From the NCBI GenBank assembly GCA_951640195.1, contig OX621171.1:682001-746000 (forward strand): a DNA stretch of 64,000 bases, in the 5' to 3' direction. Below are positions 53,366-64,000 of this stretch, one piece after another. How positions within the stretch are numbered: the stretch's first letter is position 1; each line of letters opens with the position of its first letter. The stretch comes from Porpolomopsis calyptriformis. Lineage: Eukaryota > Basidiomycota > Agaricomycetes > Agaricales > Hygrophoraceae. The notes under the pieces are model-generated. The model had not been told where the DNA came from and searched no databases. It saw nothing but the letters and a program-made list of their open reading frames with translations. The translations under genes and the position numbers were made by a program.

Positions 53366-54260
53366 ATGGCCAAATTCATATGCCCTGGTCAAGATTGTGG
53401 ATGGCAATTTAACTTGGGTGCTGCCCTTTCCACACATAAATGAGCTTGCAAGCAAAAGATTGCGCTTGCCACAAAGGTCTTGCTAGATCAATGGTGAGCC
53501 AAGCTTCAGCAATCCCAGTGGGAGAATGCAGAGATTGAGGCTGAATATGAGGAGCTTTGTGAGGTCTTGAATGCCTCAGATACCAACAATATTGGGGCAG
53601 GACAGGGCTTTGAGCTATAGCTAGAGGTAAGCATACTATAATCTTTCATCATGCTCTACTATGTCTTATGCATGCATCCATGAATAAATAGCTAGAGCCT
53701 ACACCACTGCAGGACTATAGGCCTTCTGGTCTTCCGCACCACCATACACAGATGCTGGCACACTTTTATGATAATCTACCCCCTCTCCCTCCACTTCCTC
53801 CCCCCCCAGCAGCTCCAATGCCTGAGGAACCACAAGTAATGCAAATATATCCCCCTGAAAAATCTACTCCAGAGCCGTATCACATGGAGACCAATAACTA
53901 TGGTATATATCATGTTTATCCAGGTGGGCCGCCATCATATACACCGGATGAACTCTACATGCTACAACACATATTGGATTTGTCAAATTTCAATCCAAAC
54001 ATGATGTCAACCAGCATCTGCCCCTGGTGGTCATCATTTGGTTTATTATCTGCCATCCAACAAAATTTCTTCACACCCTTCCTCAATGTGACCATTTTCT
54101 GACTTATGAATTAGTTTTACAATGGTACCAATCTGAAATTGCTTTCAGACCTTGACTGCTTGGTGAACAATGTATTATTGGCCCTAGATTTCAAGGTTGA
54201 TAACTTGTGTGGATTTTGCGCTACCCATGAGGCGGAACATCTAGATGAGTAGGAGGATAA
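53366..54260 (+). pseudogene. Plavaka-type transposase, N-terminal part
   Basis: From ATG 53366: MAKFICPGQDCGWQFNLGAA with the following LSTHK and, after a TGA at Arg, ACKQK forms a C2HC zinc finger. A Trp/Gln-rich helix follows, then an intron near 53625-53712 and a Pro-rich segment. Next are NNYGIYHVYPGGPPSYTPDE, CPWWSSFGLLSAIQQNFFTP and FLNVTIF, then TGA and TAG at the Arg and Trp of 'FRLMNWFY'. SDLDCLVNNVLLALDFKVDN and ATHEAEHLDE end at the LINE insertion. This is the conserved start of basidiomycete Plavaka transposases, a CMC/CACTA-related DNA transposon group. The gene resumes at 61127. Confidence 0.85.
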
Positions 54261-54281
54261 CCTCTTTTGGACCTCTACCAC

Positions 54282-56137
54282 ATGGCACCCCAAAAAAGAC
54301 CCCAGAAAAACCAACCCGAAAGTACCCCAGTAGCCAATGGACACACAAAATAGTACAATGTACCTACAAAAGAGAGATGTAGACCTAACTAACACAAACG
54401 ATGTTACAGAATGACCCAATGCCAACTGGGTGAAGGAGCACACCCAGCCTAAATAAAGACAACCCCAAAACCAACAAAACATCCCTACCCTCATGGAAAG
54501 ACATCCAGACACTTATAGGTAGCGACAGCAGCCTAGTAACAAATATAGAATCTGCGAGATCCTTCCTAGTGAAAAAGAATTGGATTCTCGAAGAAGAACC
54601 ACACGACCTGGACAAGCTAAGTGATATACTAATGATGATATCGTTAACTGCGAACATCCCCGCTCAGCTAACCCCCATAGTCCAAGCTATTGCTTTCCTC
54701 CTCCACAACTGAGAGACAACCCAACTGGCTGAGGAGATTGGAGAGAAAATAAACAACAACATGCCCAACTTAATCACTGAAAAACTAGACACCAAGCTAA
54801 GCCCCATAATAGAATCAATTAAAGACTTAGCAAAATTTCTAGAAGCACTAACAAAAGACCAAGCAAACACTGCCATGCAATTGAAAGACCATGCCAACAC
54901 ACAGAAAGATCTACCTCCAACACTCGCACAACCTATGTGGGCAAAAATAGCAGGACAAACCACAAACCCTACCCCCCCATACCAAACCTATGAAGAAATG
55001 AAAATGAGACAGTGACAAGCACTCACTGAATGATATATAATAATCCAATACAACCCGGAGGAAAGTATACCAATGCTCGCCAACAGCACACCAGAGACAG
55101 CCATGCAGGAACTCCGCAAAGAGTGCAATAAAGCCCTTGAACTAACCCACACTGATAACGTCAAAGCAACTATCAAAAACATCACGCTGATAAACCCAGG
55201 CACTCTGCTACTAGAATTCAACTCACCAGAAGCAACAGACCATGCCCAAAACCCCCAGAACTTCCAGGCCCTACTCGAAGTCCTACTGAAATCATCAACG
55301 ATAAAAACACAAGCATTCAATATCATTCTAAGATTTGTACCATGCACTACTGACTTCAACCCAGCAGATACAGATCAGCTACAACAAATCGAAGAAGAAA
55401 ATGACCTCGAGCTGAACACAATAACCTCAGCAAACTGGACCAAAAACCCAGCAAAACGAGCACCCAACTAAACTGTGGCCAACTTAAAGGTAACATGCCC
55501 CACTGCCAAAACAGCTAACTCACTTCTAGCCAACCATATACAAATCCATGACCACATTGTAGCAGCCCACAAGGATGCCAAAGAACCCCTATGCTGCAAC
55601 AAGTGCCAAAGCTACGGCCACATAAGAGCACACTGTAATGAAAACGAAAGATGCGCACTATGCGCAAGCCACAACCATACAACTGAAAACTGCAACCTCC
55701 AGAACGACCCCTGCTGCGTCAACTGCGGACCAACGTTGAAACATACTAGCAACTCAAGAGAATGCCCACAATATACCACCAGAATCAACAAACTAAATAC
55801 TAGAAACCCCAAAAACAAACTCCCCTTCTTCCCCACCCATGAAAGATGGACATGGGCCAAGACCATCCCAAAACCAAATGCAAGAACCAACCTCCCACCA
55901 CCGAAACCCAGCAGAAAGCAAACCCAACAACCCTCAAGCCCAACACCATCCCAACCAACCCCACCAATACAAACAGATGTAACAACACCACCCCAACCAC
56001 CCACCCAAACCAACCAAAGATACACAAACAAAACAACAAGAAACTTACGCCAAACGACCATTGACATGCTCATATGCAAATCAAATCAAACAAATCAAAC
56101 CCACGAAGACGGAACAAACCTACCCCCCTCTCAATGA
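54282..56137 (+). pseudogene. LINE ORF1 (RNA-binding, three zinc knuckles)
   Basis: Main frame visible from about 54480. A helical region (DLDKLSDILMMISLTANIPA, LITEKLDTKLSPIIESIKDL, AKFLEALTKDQANTAMQLKD), an RRM-like or conserved middle (VKATIKNITLINPGTLLLEF), then cysteine motifs CCNKCQSYGHIRAHC, CALCASHNHTTENC and CCVNCGPTLKHTSNSREC (55590-55765), and a Pro/Thr/Gln-rich tail. It ends TGA 56135-56137, which overlaps the ORF2 start as ATGA. Internal stops at 'LHN*ETT', 'MRQ*QAL', 'LTE*YII' and 'APN*TVA' fit TGG, CGA or CAA transitions. The ORF1 product would coat the RNA. Confidence 0.82.
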
Positions 56138-59100
56138 GCAGAATCCCACCAACCTTGCCAACAACACTATGTGTATGGCAGCAAAATGCACACAAATTAC
56201 AACCAGCACATGAACACATCCTCAACACAGCCAACCCAAAGGAACGGGATCTAATACTAATACAGGAACCATGGATCAACAGCTATGGCAACTCCTGAGG
56301 AAACCACTACTTCCGAACCATATATCCCACCCCCCGAACCCTAGGAAACAAATCATGATTCCATTCACTCATCCTCATCAACACCAACATAGATACTGAT
56401 TCATACTCACAGGTAGACATACAAAGCAATAACATCACAGCCATATGAATAGACAATGCACAAGAATCACTTGACATATTCAACATATACAGCGACTGCA
56501 CAAACAACGAAACCCTCAATACACTCAACACCCACCTAACAGCAAACCCCCCAAGCAACAACAACAACACAATATGGATGGGTGACTTCAACAGGCACCA
56601 CCCACTATGGGAGGAACCATGGAACAGTCACCTATTCAGAAATGACCACCTATCTGAACCACTAATAGACATGATCAGCAGATACAATATGAAAATGGCA
56701 CTACCGGAAGGATTACCAACACTTGAAGCCAGCAACACAGGCAACTGGACGAGACCAGACAATGTATGGTATTCACACCAGGACCACAACCCATTCACCC
56801 AATGCAACATCAACCCATCACTAAGACCCCCACTTACAGACCACCTCCCGATAGTAAGTACCATAGAACTAACTATAAACAGAATGACAACACGAGAACA
56901 ATGAAACTTCAGACAAGCACCCTGGGAGGAATTCACAAAGAAGCTACAAGAAAACCTCAAAATGATTGCACCACCCTAAAAAATACAAACCAAAAACCAA
57001 TTAAACACAGTAACGTCAAACTTGATCAAAACCATACAGATAACCATCTCCAAAACCATACCAATAACTAAACCCAACCCATACAGAAAAAGATGGTGGA
57101 CAAAAGAGCTCACAGACACCAGAAAAAGGAAAAACTGAATCAGCCAAGAAGCCTACCATTTCTGCAACATCCCCAACCACCCAGCAAAAACTGAACTCAA
57201 AGAGGCCTCAAAAGAATACGCCAAACTAATCAAACAAGCCAAAGCCCAACACTGGGATGAATGGCTCGAAAACCTCTCAACCAAGGACCTATACACAGTG
57301 AACAAATTCATAACTGACCTACTATCTGACTACTCACAGACACGAATCCCAACACTACGAATAACCAAACCAGATGGCACCACAACAAAACATGAAACAA
57401 ATGAAACAAAATGCCACGCCCTAATGAAATCCTTCTTCCCACCACCACCACCACACAACCCACAATCCCCAGTTGACACAGTATACCCCAACCAACTGAA
57501 AGGAATAAACTACTTCAGCAAAAAGCAAATCTGAAAGAAAATACAAATGCTAAGCCCATACAAGGCACCAGGACCAGACGGCATACCAAACATTGTCTTA
57601 ATAAAAAGTATTGACCAACTAACAAACCACTTATTCTTCATATACAGGGTGATACTTGAACTTGACACCTATTACCAACCATGGCTTAAGTCAACCACAG
57701 TCGTACTACGCAAACCAGGAAAGCCTGACTACACAGCCCTAAAAGCATACCAACCAGTAGGACTACTCGACACTATAGGGAAACTATTCACCACACTAGT
57801 AGCCAACAACCTGTTATACCTAAGTGAAAAGTACAACCTACTAACATGGCACATGCAATGCAACTGGGTCAGGAAGTGAAAATGGTCAATTACACAACCA
57901 TTTTGTAACTTATGGTTCTGAAAATATTCCAGGGTGTATTTATGATGTAATACTAGAAAATCATCTATTGAGAAATAACAAATGTTGATACATGAATGAG
58001 GGAGGCCACATTTACTGTGAAATGTGACCAATGTATAGACATTCATACATTAAATCCCACTGATCTAGCCAATATCTCCACACAAATTTTTGCATGTAGC
58101 CATGATATGTTCCAACCATTCTAATCCCAAGTTTTTGAGTGCACCATAGATAGGAACAATATAATGAAATGGAGGAATCCAGGTTACTCACGCTGGCTGG
58201 TGGGAACTGAATTTACTCCCTGGAATAACATGACATTTGCATTGCATTACATGACCAAATGGCTTTTTCTGAAGGCCCTCTCGCACTTCCGATAGCATTC
58301 GTCAGATTCATATCGGAAAAATCCCAAAAAAATGATATGTGTAGAATTCATGTTAAAGCATCTGCAGTTTGAATTTCTAGGATATCAGAGCTCTGAGAAA
58401 GCAGCTATAAGCCTCTCAGTAAAAAAGTTGCACTACTGGTATAACTTTAGTACTACCACAAAACCAATTCAGAGGAAGACGAGCAAGAATAACCACTGAT
58501 TCAATACATCTAGTAACCTATCAAATAAAACAAGCATGGAGAAGAGGAAAAGTAGTGGCAGCCCTATTCCTCGATGTCCAAGGCACCTTCCCAAACACCA
58601 TCAAAACAACACTACTACACAACATGAGACTTCGACGAGTACCAGAAAAGTACGTACAATTAACTGAATGTATACTACACATCACCACCCATCCCCCTAA
58701 ACAATGGCACAACACAAGGCTGCTGCCTCTCGATGATCCTCTATGCCTTCTACAATGTGCCACTAATGGAAATAGCCAACGGCCCCAACAAACTCTCAGT
58801 AGGATTTGTAGATGACGTCATGTTCCTGGCAACAGCCAACACACTAGAAGACTCACACAAGATACTCAAAAACATGATGGAAAGACCAGATGGGGGCTTC
58901 CACTAGTCAGCCACACATAACTCACCATTTGAGCTGACTAAACTAGCAACTATGAACTTTCCACAAACAAAATGGGACCTCCCCCCCAACATGCTCGCAC
59001 TAACCAAACAAACACAGATGACACACAAATGGTACAAGAAGTACTACCAGCCAATACGTACAAATACTGCAGTGTCCTTTTTGACCCCAAACTAAAATAG

Positions 59101-60746
59101 GGCGCACACACCCAGAAGGTAATCGCATCAGCCATACAATGGACTAACCAATTCTGCTGTCTAGGAAGAATCGCAACTGGTATCAATCCCCTCAAGCTAA
59201 GACAACTATACATGACTGTAGCAGTCCCAAGAATCACATACGCTGCAGACATCTGGTACACCCCAGTACCGCCAACCAACACCAACACCAAATGAAGAAT
59301 GGGATCCATCAATGTAATCAACAAACTCCAAACCATCCAAAGAAAAGCAACCTCTATCATCATAGGTGGAATGCGAACAACAGCTTGAGACACCCTAGAA
59401 GCCCATGTGAACGTCCCCCCCCCTACCTACTCCTCAACAAGATATGCATGCATGCGACCTGCCGCCTTGCCTCCCTACCACTGACACACCCACTCTCCAA
59501 ACCAGTAAAACAAGTAGCTAAACTACAAAGAACAAGACACCCATCGCCCCTCCACAACCTCTTCAAACACTTTCACATCTAACCCAGCACCACCGAAACC
59601 ATCAAACTAGTATGACGATGGAGCAACCACATCCCACCATTCACCACAACGATAGCTGAAGACAAGAACCAAGCCATCACCAACGCAATACAAACCACAC
59701 AAACCAACCAAATACATGTGTACTCTGACAGCTCGTGCTATGAAAATGGAGTAGGAGCAGCAGAAACTTTATACATTGGGAACACACAGAGATGAACACT
59801 GAAATACCACCTAGGTAAAGCTAATGAACACACAGTATATGAAGCTGAAGGCATAGGACTCATACTCAGCCTCCACCTACTGACCAACCTAACAAGACGG
59901 ATACTGAAAGCCATGTGTGGACTCAACAATCAAGCCATAATCCAAGCCCTCGACAACCAACAATCCAAACCCAGTCACTACATCCTCGATATCATACACA
60001 ACCTAGCTGCTAACCTACATGCCAAAGAAGACTGGAAATCAAACAACAAAAACCAAAGACTAACAAACCAAAATGGACAAAGACGGCAACCCAAAACAAG
60101 AGGCGTTATTGACCTAGAAATCAAGTGGATCCCAGGACATGTAGGAATAAAGGAAAATGAACTAGCTGACCAAGAAGCAAAATCTGCAGTGGAAGGACAC
60201 TCAAGCCCAACCAAAGACCTCCCAACATTCCTCAGACGAAAACCACTACCGATCAGCACAAGTGCCCAAAAGCAAACACACATGAAGAATATGAAGAACA
60301 TGAAGAAACAATGGACGAAAGAGTGGAAACACTCCAAATGATATAGAGAAATAAAGAAATACAATGATACACTACCCTCACCATCATACCTAAAGCTGAC
60401 AAACAACTTCACCCACAGACAGATATCCCTACTCACCCAACTACGAACAGGCCACATCCCCCTAAATCACCATCTACACCGAATAGCAGCAATACAAGAA
60501 CCACACTGCCCACACTGCATACTGCCAACAAATGAAACAGTACAACACTACCTACTTATCTGCCCTCAATACCAACACAAACGATCCCACATCAGAAGAC
60601 ACCTAGGACGAAATGCCCACTCAATACCCTACCTACTATCCAACAACAAAGCCCTGCCACACTTACTGAGATACGTGCACAGAACTAAAAGACTGAATTC
60701 AACCTTCAGAGTGGTTGAACCAGCCTGGTGAACCATCACCAACTAA
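56134..60746 (+). pseudogene. LINE ORF2 (endonuclease, reverse transcriptase, RNase H)
   Basis: Starts MSRIPPTLPTTLCVWQQNAH at the ATGA overlap. APE-type endonuclease motifs: ILIQEPW near 56260, MGDFNRHHPLW near 56580 and DHLPI near 56840. RT: SPYKAPGPDGIPNIVL, TTVVLRKPGKPDY, then after a 607-nt insertion PQNQFRGRRARI, LFLDVQGTFPN and catalytic FVDD near 58812; a deletion is apparent before TQGC. RNase H near 59715-60180: VYSDSSCYENG, YEAEGIG and WIPGHVGIKENELADQEA. The usual third Asp is changed ('CGLNNQA'). A C-terminal CCHC-like knuckle (CPHC...H...C) lies near 60510. At least eight stops, most TGA at Trp. Confidence 0.88.
57844..58450. mobile_element. 607-nt insertion in LINE RT, unknown type
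   Basis: It breaks the RT frame between NLL and PQNQFRGR and is flanked by TACTA at 57839-57843 and 58451-58455. No coding motif. Its base composition is ordinary AT-rich and lacks the A/C bias of the LINE. The ends (ACATGGCACATG, TATAACTTTAG) are not an obvious inverted repeat, nor TG..CA. It is a probable non-autonomous element. Confidence 0.7.
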
Positions 60747-61101
60747 ACAACTCCATCACACAAGGCTCCTCTATAATCATCAGCTAACTACCTGACTTTA
60801 CAGATAAAGCCCTTTAAATAATGCTCAACTCAAGCAATGAAACACAAAACCCATGCAAATAAACTGAACAAAACTAACCAAGAAGCAGAGAGGCGAAAAG
60901 GGAACAAGCAAAGGTGCAGATGCACCTGTCAGGCCACATACCAACTGCACATACAACGCGGGGCTCTATCCCCACAGAGGGATAGGGAGTCTGACAGCAG
61001 ACCCCCTGAGACACAGCGACAAGACAAACAATAGCCAATGCCACACAAGTAAAACACCCAATCCACTGTAATGTGTAATATTAGACAGACACCTATAGCA
61101 C

Positions 61102-61127
61102 AAAAAAAAAAAAAAAAAAAAAAAAAA
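61102..61127 (+). repeat. LINE poly(A) tail
   Basis: 26 consecutive A residues at the LINE 3' end; the last may belong to the target duplication. Confidence 0.95.
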
Positions 61128-64000
61128 GTGGGAGGATGAACCTGGTATTGCATTTTCAGCCCAGGATGGCTGGATCGAGACCCCAATCAACATTTCTGTT
61201 CCATCCGAGGGTGCCAAACATCTATCAGAAACAGATGCACCTCAATACAGTGTTCCTAAACTATTTTACCAATGCCTTCTCAAGGTTATCAAGGCAGCCT
61301 TCAATGAACCTTCTGCGGAGCATTTCCACCTCTCACCCTTTGAGTGGCGGTGGAAGCCCACATCAGATTTAGAGTCAGAGCAAGTCTTTTCTGAGCTTTA
61401 TACAGGCAATGCATTCATCAATGAACATAAGAAGATCTGATCACAGCCCTGCAGTAATGGTTGCCAACTTGAGATAGTGGTTGCAGCAATTATGCTATGG
61501 TCTGACTCCACCCACCTTACAAGCTTCAGAAATGCATCTCTCTGGCCAATATACCTTTTCCTTGGAAACCAATCCAAGTATACACATGGAAAGCCCTCTG
61601 CCTTTGCAGCACATCACCTTGCATATCTGCCAAAGGTATGTATTTATTCACTGTCTACTTCCAAGTTCTCACACAATGAATAGCTTGATGATGGTTTTCA
61701 AGACTGGTACCATGCCAATTTCGGCAAAGCTGTGACAGCCAAGGTACTGAAGCACTGCCGCCAAGAGCTTATGCAAGCCATATAGCTCTTGCTGCTCGAC
61801 AATGATTTCATGCATGCATACTATGATGGAATCATCCTGGAGTTTCCAGATGGGATAAAGTGGTGGGTCTTTCCTTGCTTTTTCACTTATTCTGCTGATT
61901 ACCCCAAGAAGTAAGTTATAATGAATATAGTCATATAACATATTATTGATTATTTTGTACAGAACCCTCCTTACTTGCATCAAGTTTCTTGGCAACCATC
62001 TGTGTCCGCGATACCTAGTAGAGAAGTCAAAAATATTAGCTCTTGGCATATCCTGCGATTGCATAACACACACTCAAAATGGACACTCAGATGCTAAAAA
62101 ACACCAGGATGATATCAAGCATGTCTGATGATGGATTTATCAGAATGGTAAAAGCCTTACAAGTGTGCATATTGACAAAGTATTGGGCTGATCCCAACAT
62201 GGGTGAGTACTGATTGTGATCAGTTGTATTTGTAGTTTACTTATGGGTTTCATTCAGAGTGCATTTTCTATATGCCTCTCATCATTTGGTTTCAATTTTT
62301 ACCAAATGTTCATCCCTGATCTCCTTCATGAGTTTGAACTAGGCATATGGAAAGGAACATTTACCCACCTTATGTGCATATTATATGCAAATGGTAGTGA
62401 TCTGATTCAAACTCTGAATCAAAGGTAAGTTTTTATGCAATACTATTTCTCATTCTAATTGACCTTGCATTAGATACTGACAAGTTCCAACTTTTGGGTG
62501 TGACACAATTCAAAAGTTCCACCGCAATCCATCCAGTATGAAAAAACTTGCAGCCAGGGACTTTGAAGATCTCCTTCAGGTGAGATGTTGTCCTGTGCTA
62601 TTCTGTCTAGTAGCTCATTGCCATTCTAATAGTGTGCACTTCCTGTTTTCGAAAACCTTTTGCCAGAACTCCACAATACCATTGTCATGGATCTTCTCTT
62701 TGAACTCACAACTTGGCATGGACTTGCAAAACTCTGGCTCTATATAGAGGCAACAATAAACAACTTTGATAACTCAACAACAAGGCTCAGAAAGCTACTC
62801 CGCCAGTTTTCTTCTACCACATGTGAGGTGTATGATACCCAAGAACTCCCTTCTGAGGAAGCTGCACGCAGATGCTGGAAAGCTGCCCTCACAGAAAAAG
62901 GTATAACCACCAAACAGAAAAGCAAGGAAACCCCTCATACAGATGAGCCATCAAGCAAGTTCAAATGATTCAACATAAGCACATACAGTACAAGACTCAT
63001 GCGGTAGGCAGATATGTCAAGGCGATCTGCTTGTATAGCACAACTGACAACTATATAACTCAAACAGTAACTACATCTCTCCCTATCTTTACCAGATATA
63101 ATACTTATTATTACTTAGGGAGAACTTGAGCACCAGCGTGTGAAACAGTTTTACCCCCAGGCACACAAAGGCCAAATTGCTTATAGCATTAGCAGACAGC
63201 AACACCGAGAACACATCCTGCACAGGATGAGACAGTTGGAGCAGAGCAATGGGACTACAACACACAAGAGGAAGCACAGACAAGCTGTACTATCAACAGT
63301 TGGGAACCCTGCAGTCTGTTTCGATGAACAGGAATCCCTCCCATATAGCACACCTGATGCTCATCACCACATATCAGCAGATGTTTAACACAAAGTCAAT
63401 CTGTCTGAATAGCTTGGTGAACATCAACACGATCTGGCCCTTCAGGTGTGTTGTTTCTCTAATGCGTGTGTGTGGATTTACCTATCTTATCAAGGACTTC
63501 CTACCACGCTTGAAAAACCACCTCCTTGGATGAATCTTTGAACTAGATTATGATGGTGATGAGACTGATTTCACATCCACAGAATGGAATGCAATTGTAT
63601 TTGTCAACAACTGTATCTACTGACACAAGGTTCTTTGAGTGAATCATACTACATATGATCTTTGACATGAACAAGACTCTTTAAATCCACATACCCATGC
63701 CAACATTATGCTTCTGTCTCAGGAAGACAGGGACTCAGCACATCCATACTGGTATGCGTGAGTCATTGGTGTCTTTCATGCAGTAGTGCAGTTCAAAGGC
63801 CTCCCATCTCACCCCAGCATCAAACCTGGAGTGTGGCAAATAGAATTTCTGTGGGTCAGATGGTTTGGCCAGGATCCAACTCACCGATCTGGATGGAAAG
63901 CAAAGCTTTTGCATTGAGTTAGTTTTATCAATAATGAGGACCCCACCTTGTTTGGATTTCTTGACCCAAAATATGTCATACGTGGTGTACATTTAATACT
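61127..64000 (+). pseudogene. Plavaka-type transposase, central and C-terminal part (to window edge)
   Basis: Continues from 54260: WEDEPGIAFSAQDGWIETPI, then VVAAIMLWSDSTHLTSFRNA, SLWPIYLFLGNQSKYTHGKP, SAFAAHHLAYLPK, an intron, and DWYHANFGKAVTAKVLKHCR. Next come FTYSADYPKK|TLLTCIKFLG across an intron, FIPDLLHEFELGIWKGTFTH, FELTTWHGLAKLWLYIEATI, GELEHQRVKQFYPQAHKGQI, and near the end IEFLWVRWFGQDPTHRSGWK and FGFLDPKYVIRGVHLI. These are the standard blocks of the Plavaka transposase in the standard order, including the acidic D/E residues of WSDSTH and DLLHEFELG. At least ten stops, mainly at Arg and Trp. The C-terminus is essentially reached at the right edge. Confidence 0.88.

Larger units (their letters stand above)
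54261..61126 (+). mobile_element. Non-LTR retrotransposon (LINE, Tad-like) with poly(A) tail
   Basis: Full-length-looking LINE inside the Plavaka gene. Its 5' end follows AGTAGGAGGATAA (54248-54260) and its 26-A tail is followed by AGTGGGAGGATGA (61127-61139). This is a 13-bp target duplication with two differences, both G in the right copy. Removing the element restores LDE-W-EDEPGIAF. It has a two-ORF structure: ORF1 with zinc knuckles; ORF2 with endonuclease, RT and RNase H. RNase H plus CCHC ORF1 suits the fungal Tad/I-like group. The sense strand is markedly A/C-rich and poor in G. Many stops, chiefly TGG to TGA. Confidence 0.92.

Noticed and set aside
55612..56079. 155-codon minus-strand frame rich in Val, Gly and Trp that looks like a membrane protein.
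   Set aside because: It is the antisense of the A/C-rich LINE ORF1 tail; that skew mechanically produces hydrophobic antisense frames.
56134..60746. TGA read as tryptophan in LINE ORF2, suggesting an alternative code.
   Set aside because: The same ORF uses many TGG Trp codons, TAG and TAA also interrupt it, and other elements show TGG-to-TAG. Mutation is the simpler explanation.
1..64000. CRISPR arrays, rRNA or tRNA genes.
   Set aside because: No regularly spaced short repeats, rRNA-like or cloverleaf-like sequence was noticed on reading, and the gene content is fungal. A tRNA scan was not possible here.

Overview
This 64 kb window looks like a transposon graveyard from a basidiomycete (agaricomycete-type) fungus. 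The evidence is short GT..AG introns (49-88 nt), Ty3/Gypsy chromoviruses, a Plavaka transposase, a HARBI1-like transposase, proteins resembling the mushroom families DUF6698 and DUF6818, and a relic of a fungal NIK1-type histidine kinase. I cannot name the species. I see no intact host gene. Family names come from recognising conserved motifs, not from a search.

Layout. 1-678 (-): start of a Crypton-like recombinase gene running off the left edge. 938-1997 (+): decayed 3' end of a NIK1 hybrid histidine kinase. 2880-11715 (-): a DUF6698-type gene cut in two by Gypsy element A (3906-10814, TSD AATAC). 11767-12579 (+): N-terminal part of a Plavaka transposase, divergent from that gene and fused to 5'-truncated Gypsy element D (to 17631). 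18418-19888 (+): a DUF6818 (Myb/SANT-like) gene. 19961-50489 (-): a HARBI1-like (PIF/Harbinger) transposase gene, convergent with DUF6818 and split into three pieces by two insertions. 51222-53178 (-) and 53366-64000 (+): a second divergent DUF6698/Plavaka pair. This second Plavaka gene is split by a non-LTR retrotransposon (54261-61126) that itself carries a 607-nt insertion.

The Harbinger gene holds a nest that target-site duplications resolve completely. Gypsy E1 (-) inserted at 20435-42691 (TSD ATATC). A 358-bp MITE with 45-bp inverted repeats then inserted in the E1 5' LTR (TSD TA). Gypsy E2 (+) inserted in the first bases of that MITE (TSD CTATC). Gypsy C (+) inserted in the E2 chromodomain (TSD TCGAT). 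Two inverted 211-bp solo LTRs also sit in E2 pol. LTR divergence counted by eye gives the same order: about 0.8% for C, 3.7% for E2 and 5.5% for E1. Gypsy B (-, 43021-49898, TSD GACAA) is a separate insertion in the same Harbinger gene.

How the parts work together. The Gypsy elements are chromodomain retrotransposons (gag, protease, RT, RNase H, integrase, chromodomain). Families A/B, C and E have a primer-binding site that is the reverse complement of 11-13 nt lying about 35 bp below a TATA box in their own LTR, which is Tf1/sushi-type self-priming. A, B and C carry a GGGTTTT heptamer at the gag stop with pol in the -1 frame. All have extra coding sequence after the chromodomain. DUF6698/Plavaka and DUF6818/Harbinger look like two two-gene DNA transposon systems. 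Most premature stops fit C-to-T or G-to-A changes at Arg CGA, Gln CAA/CAG or Trp TGG codons, and LTR pairs differ mainly at CpG, as expected from methylated, silenced repeats.
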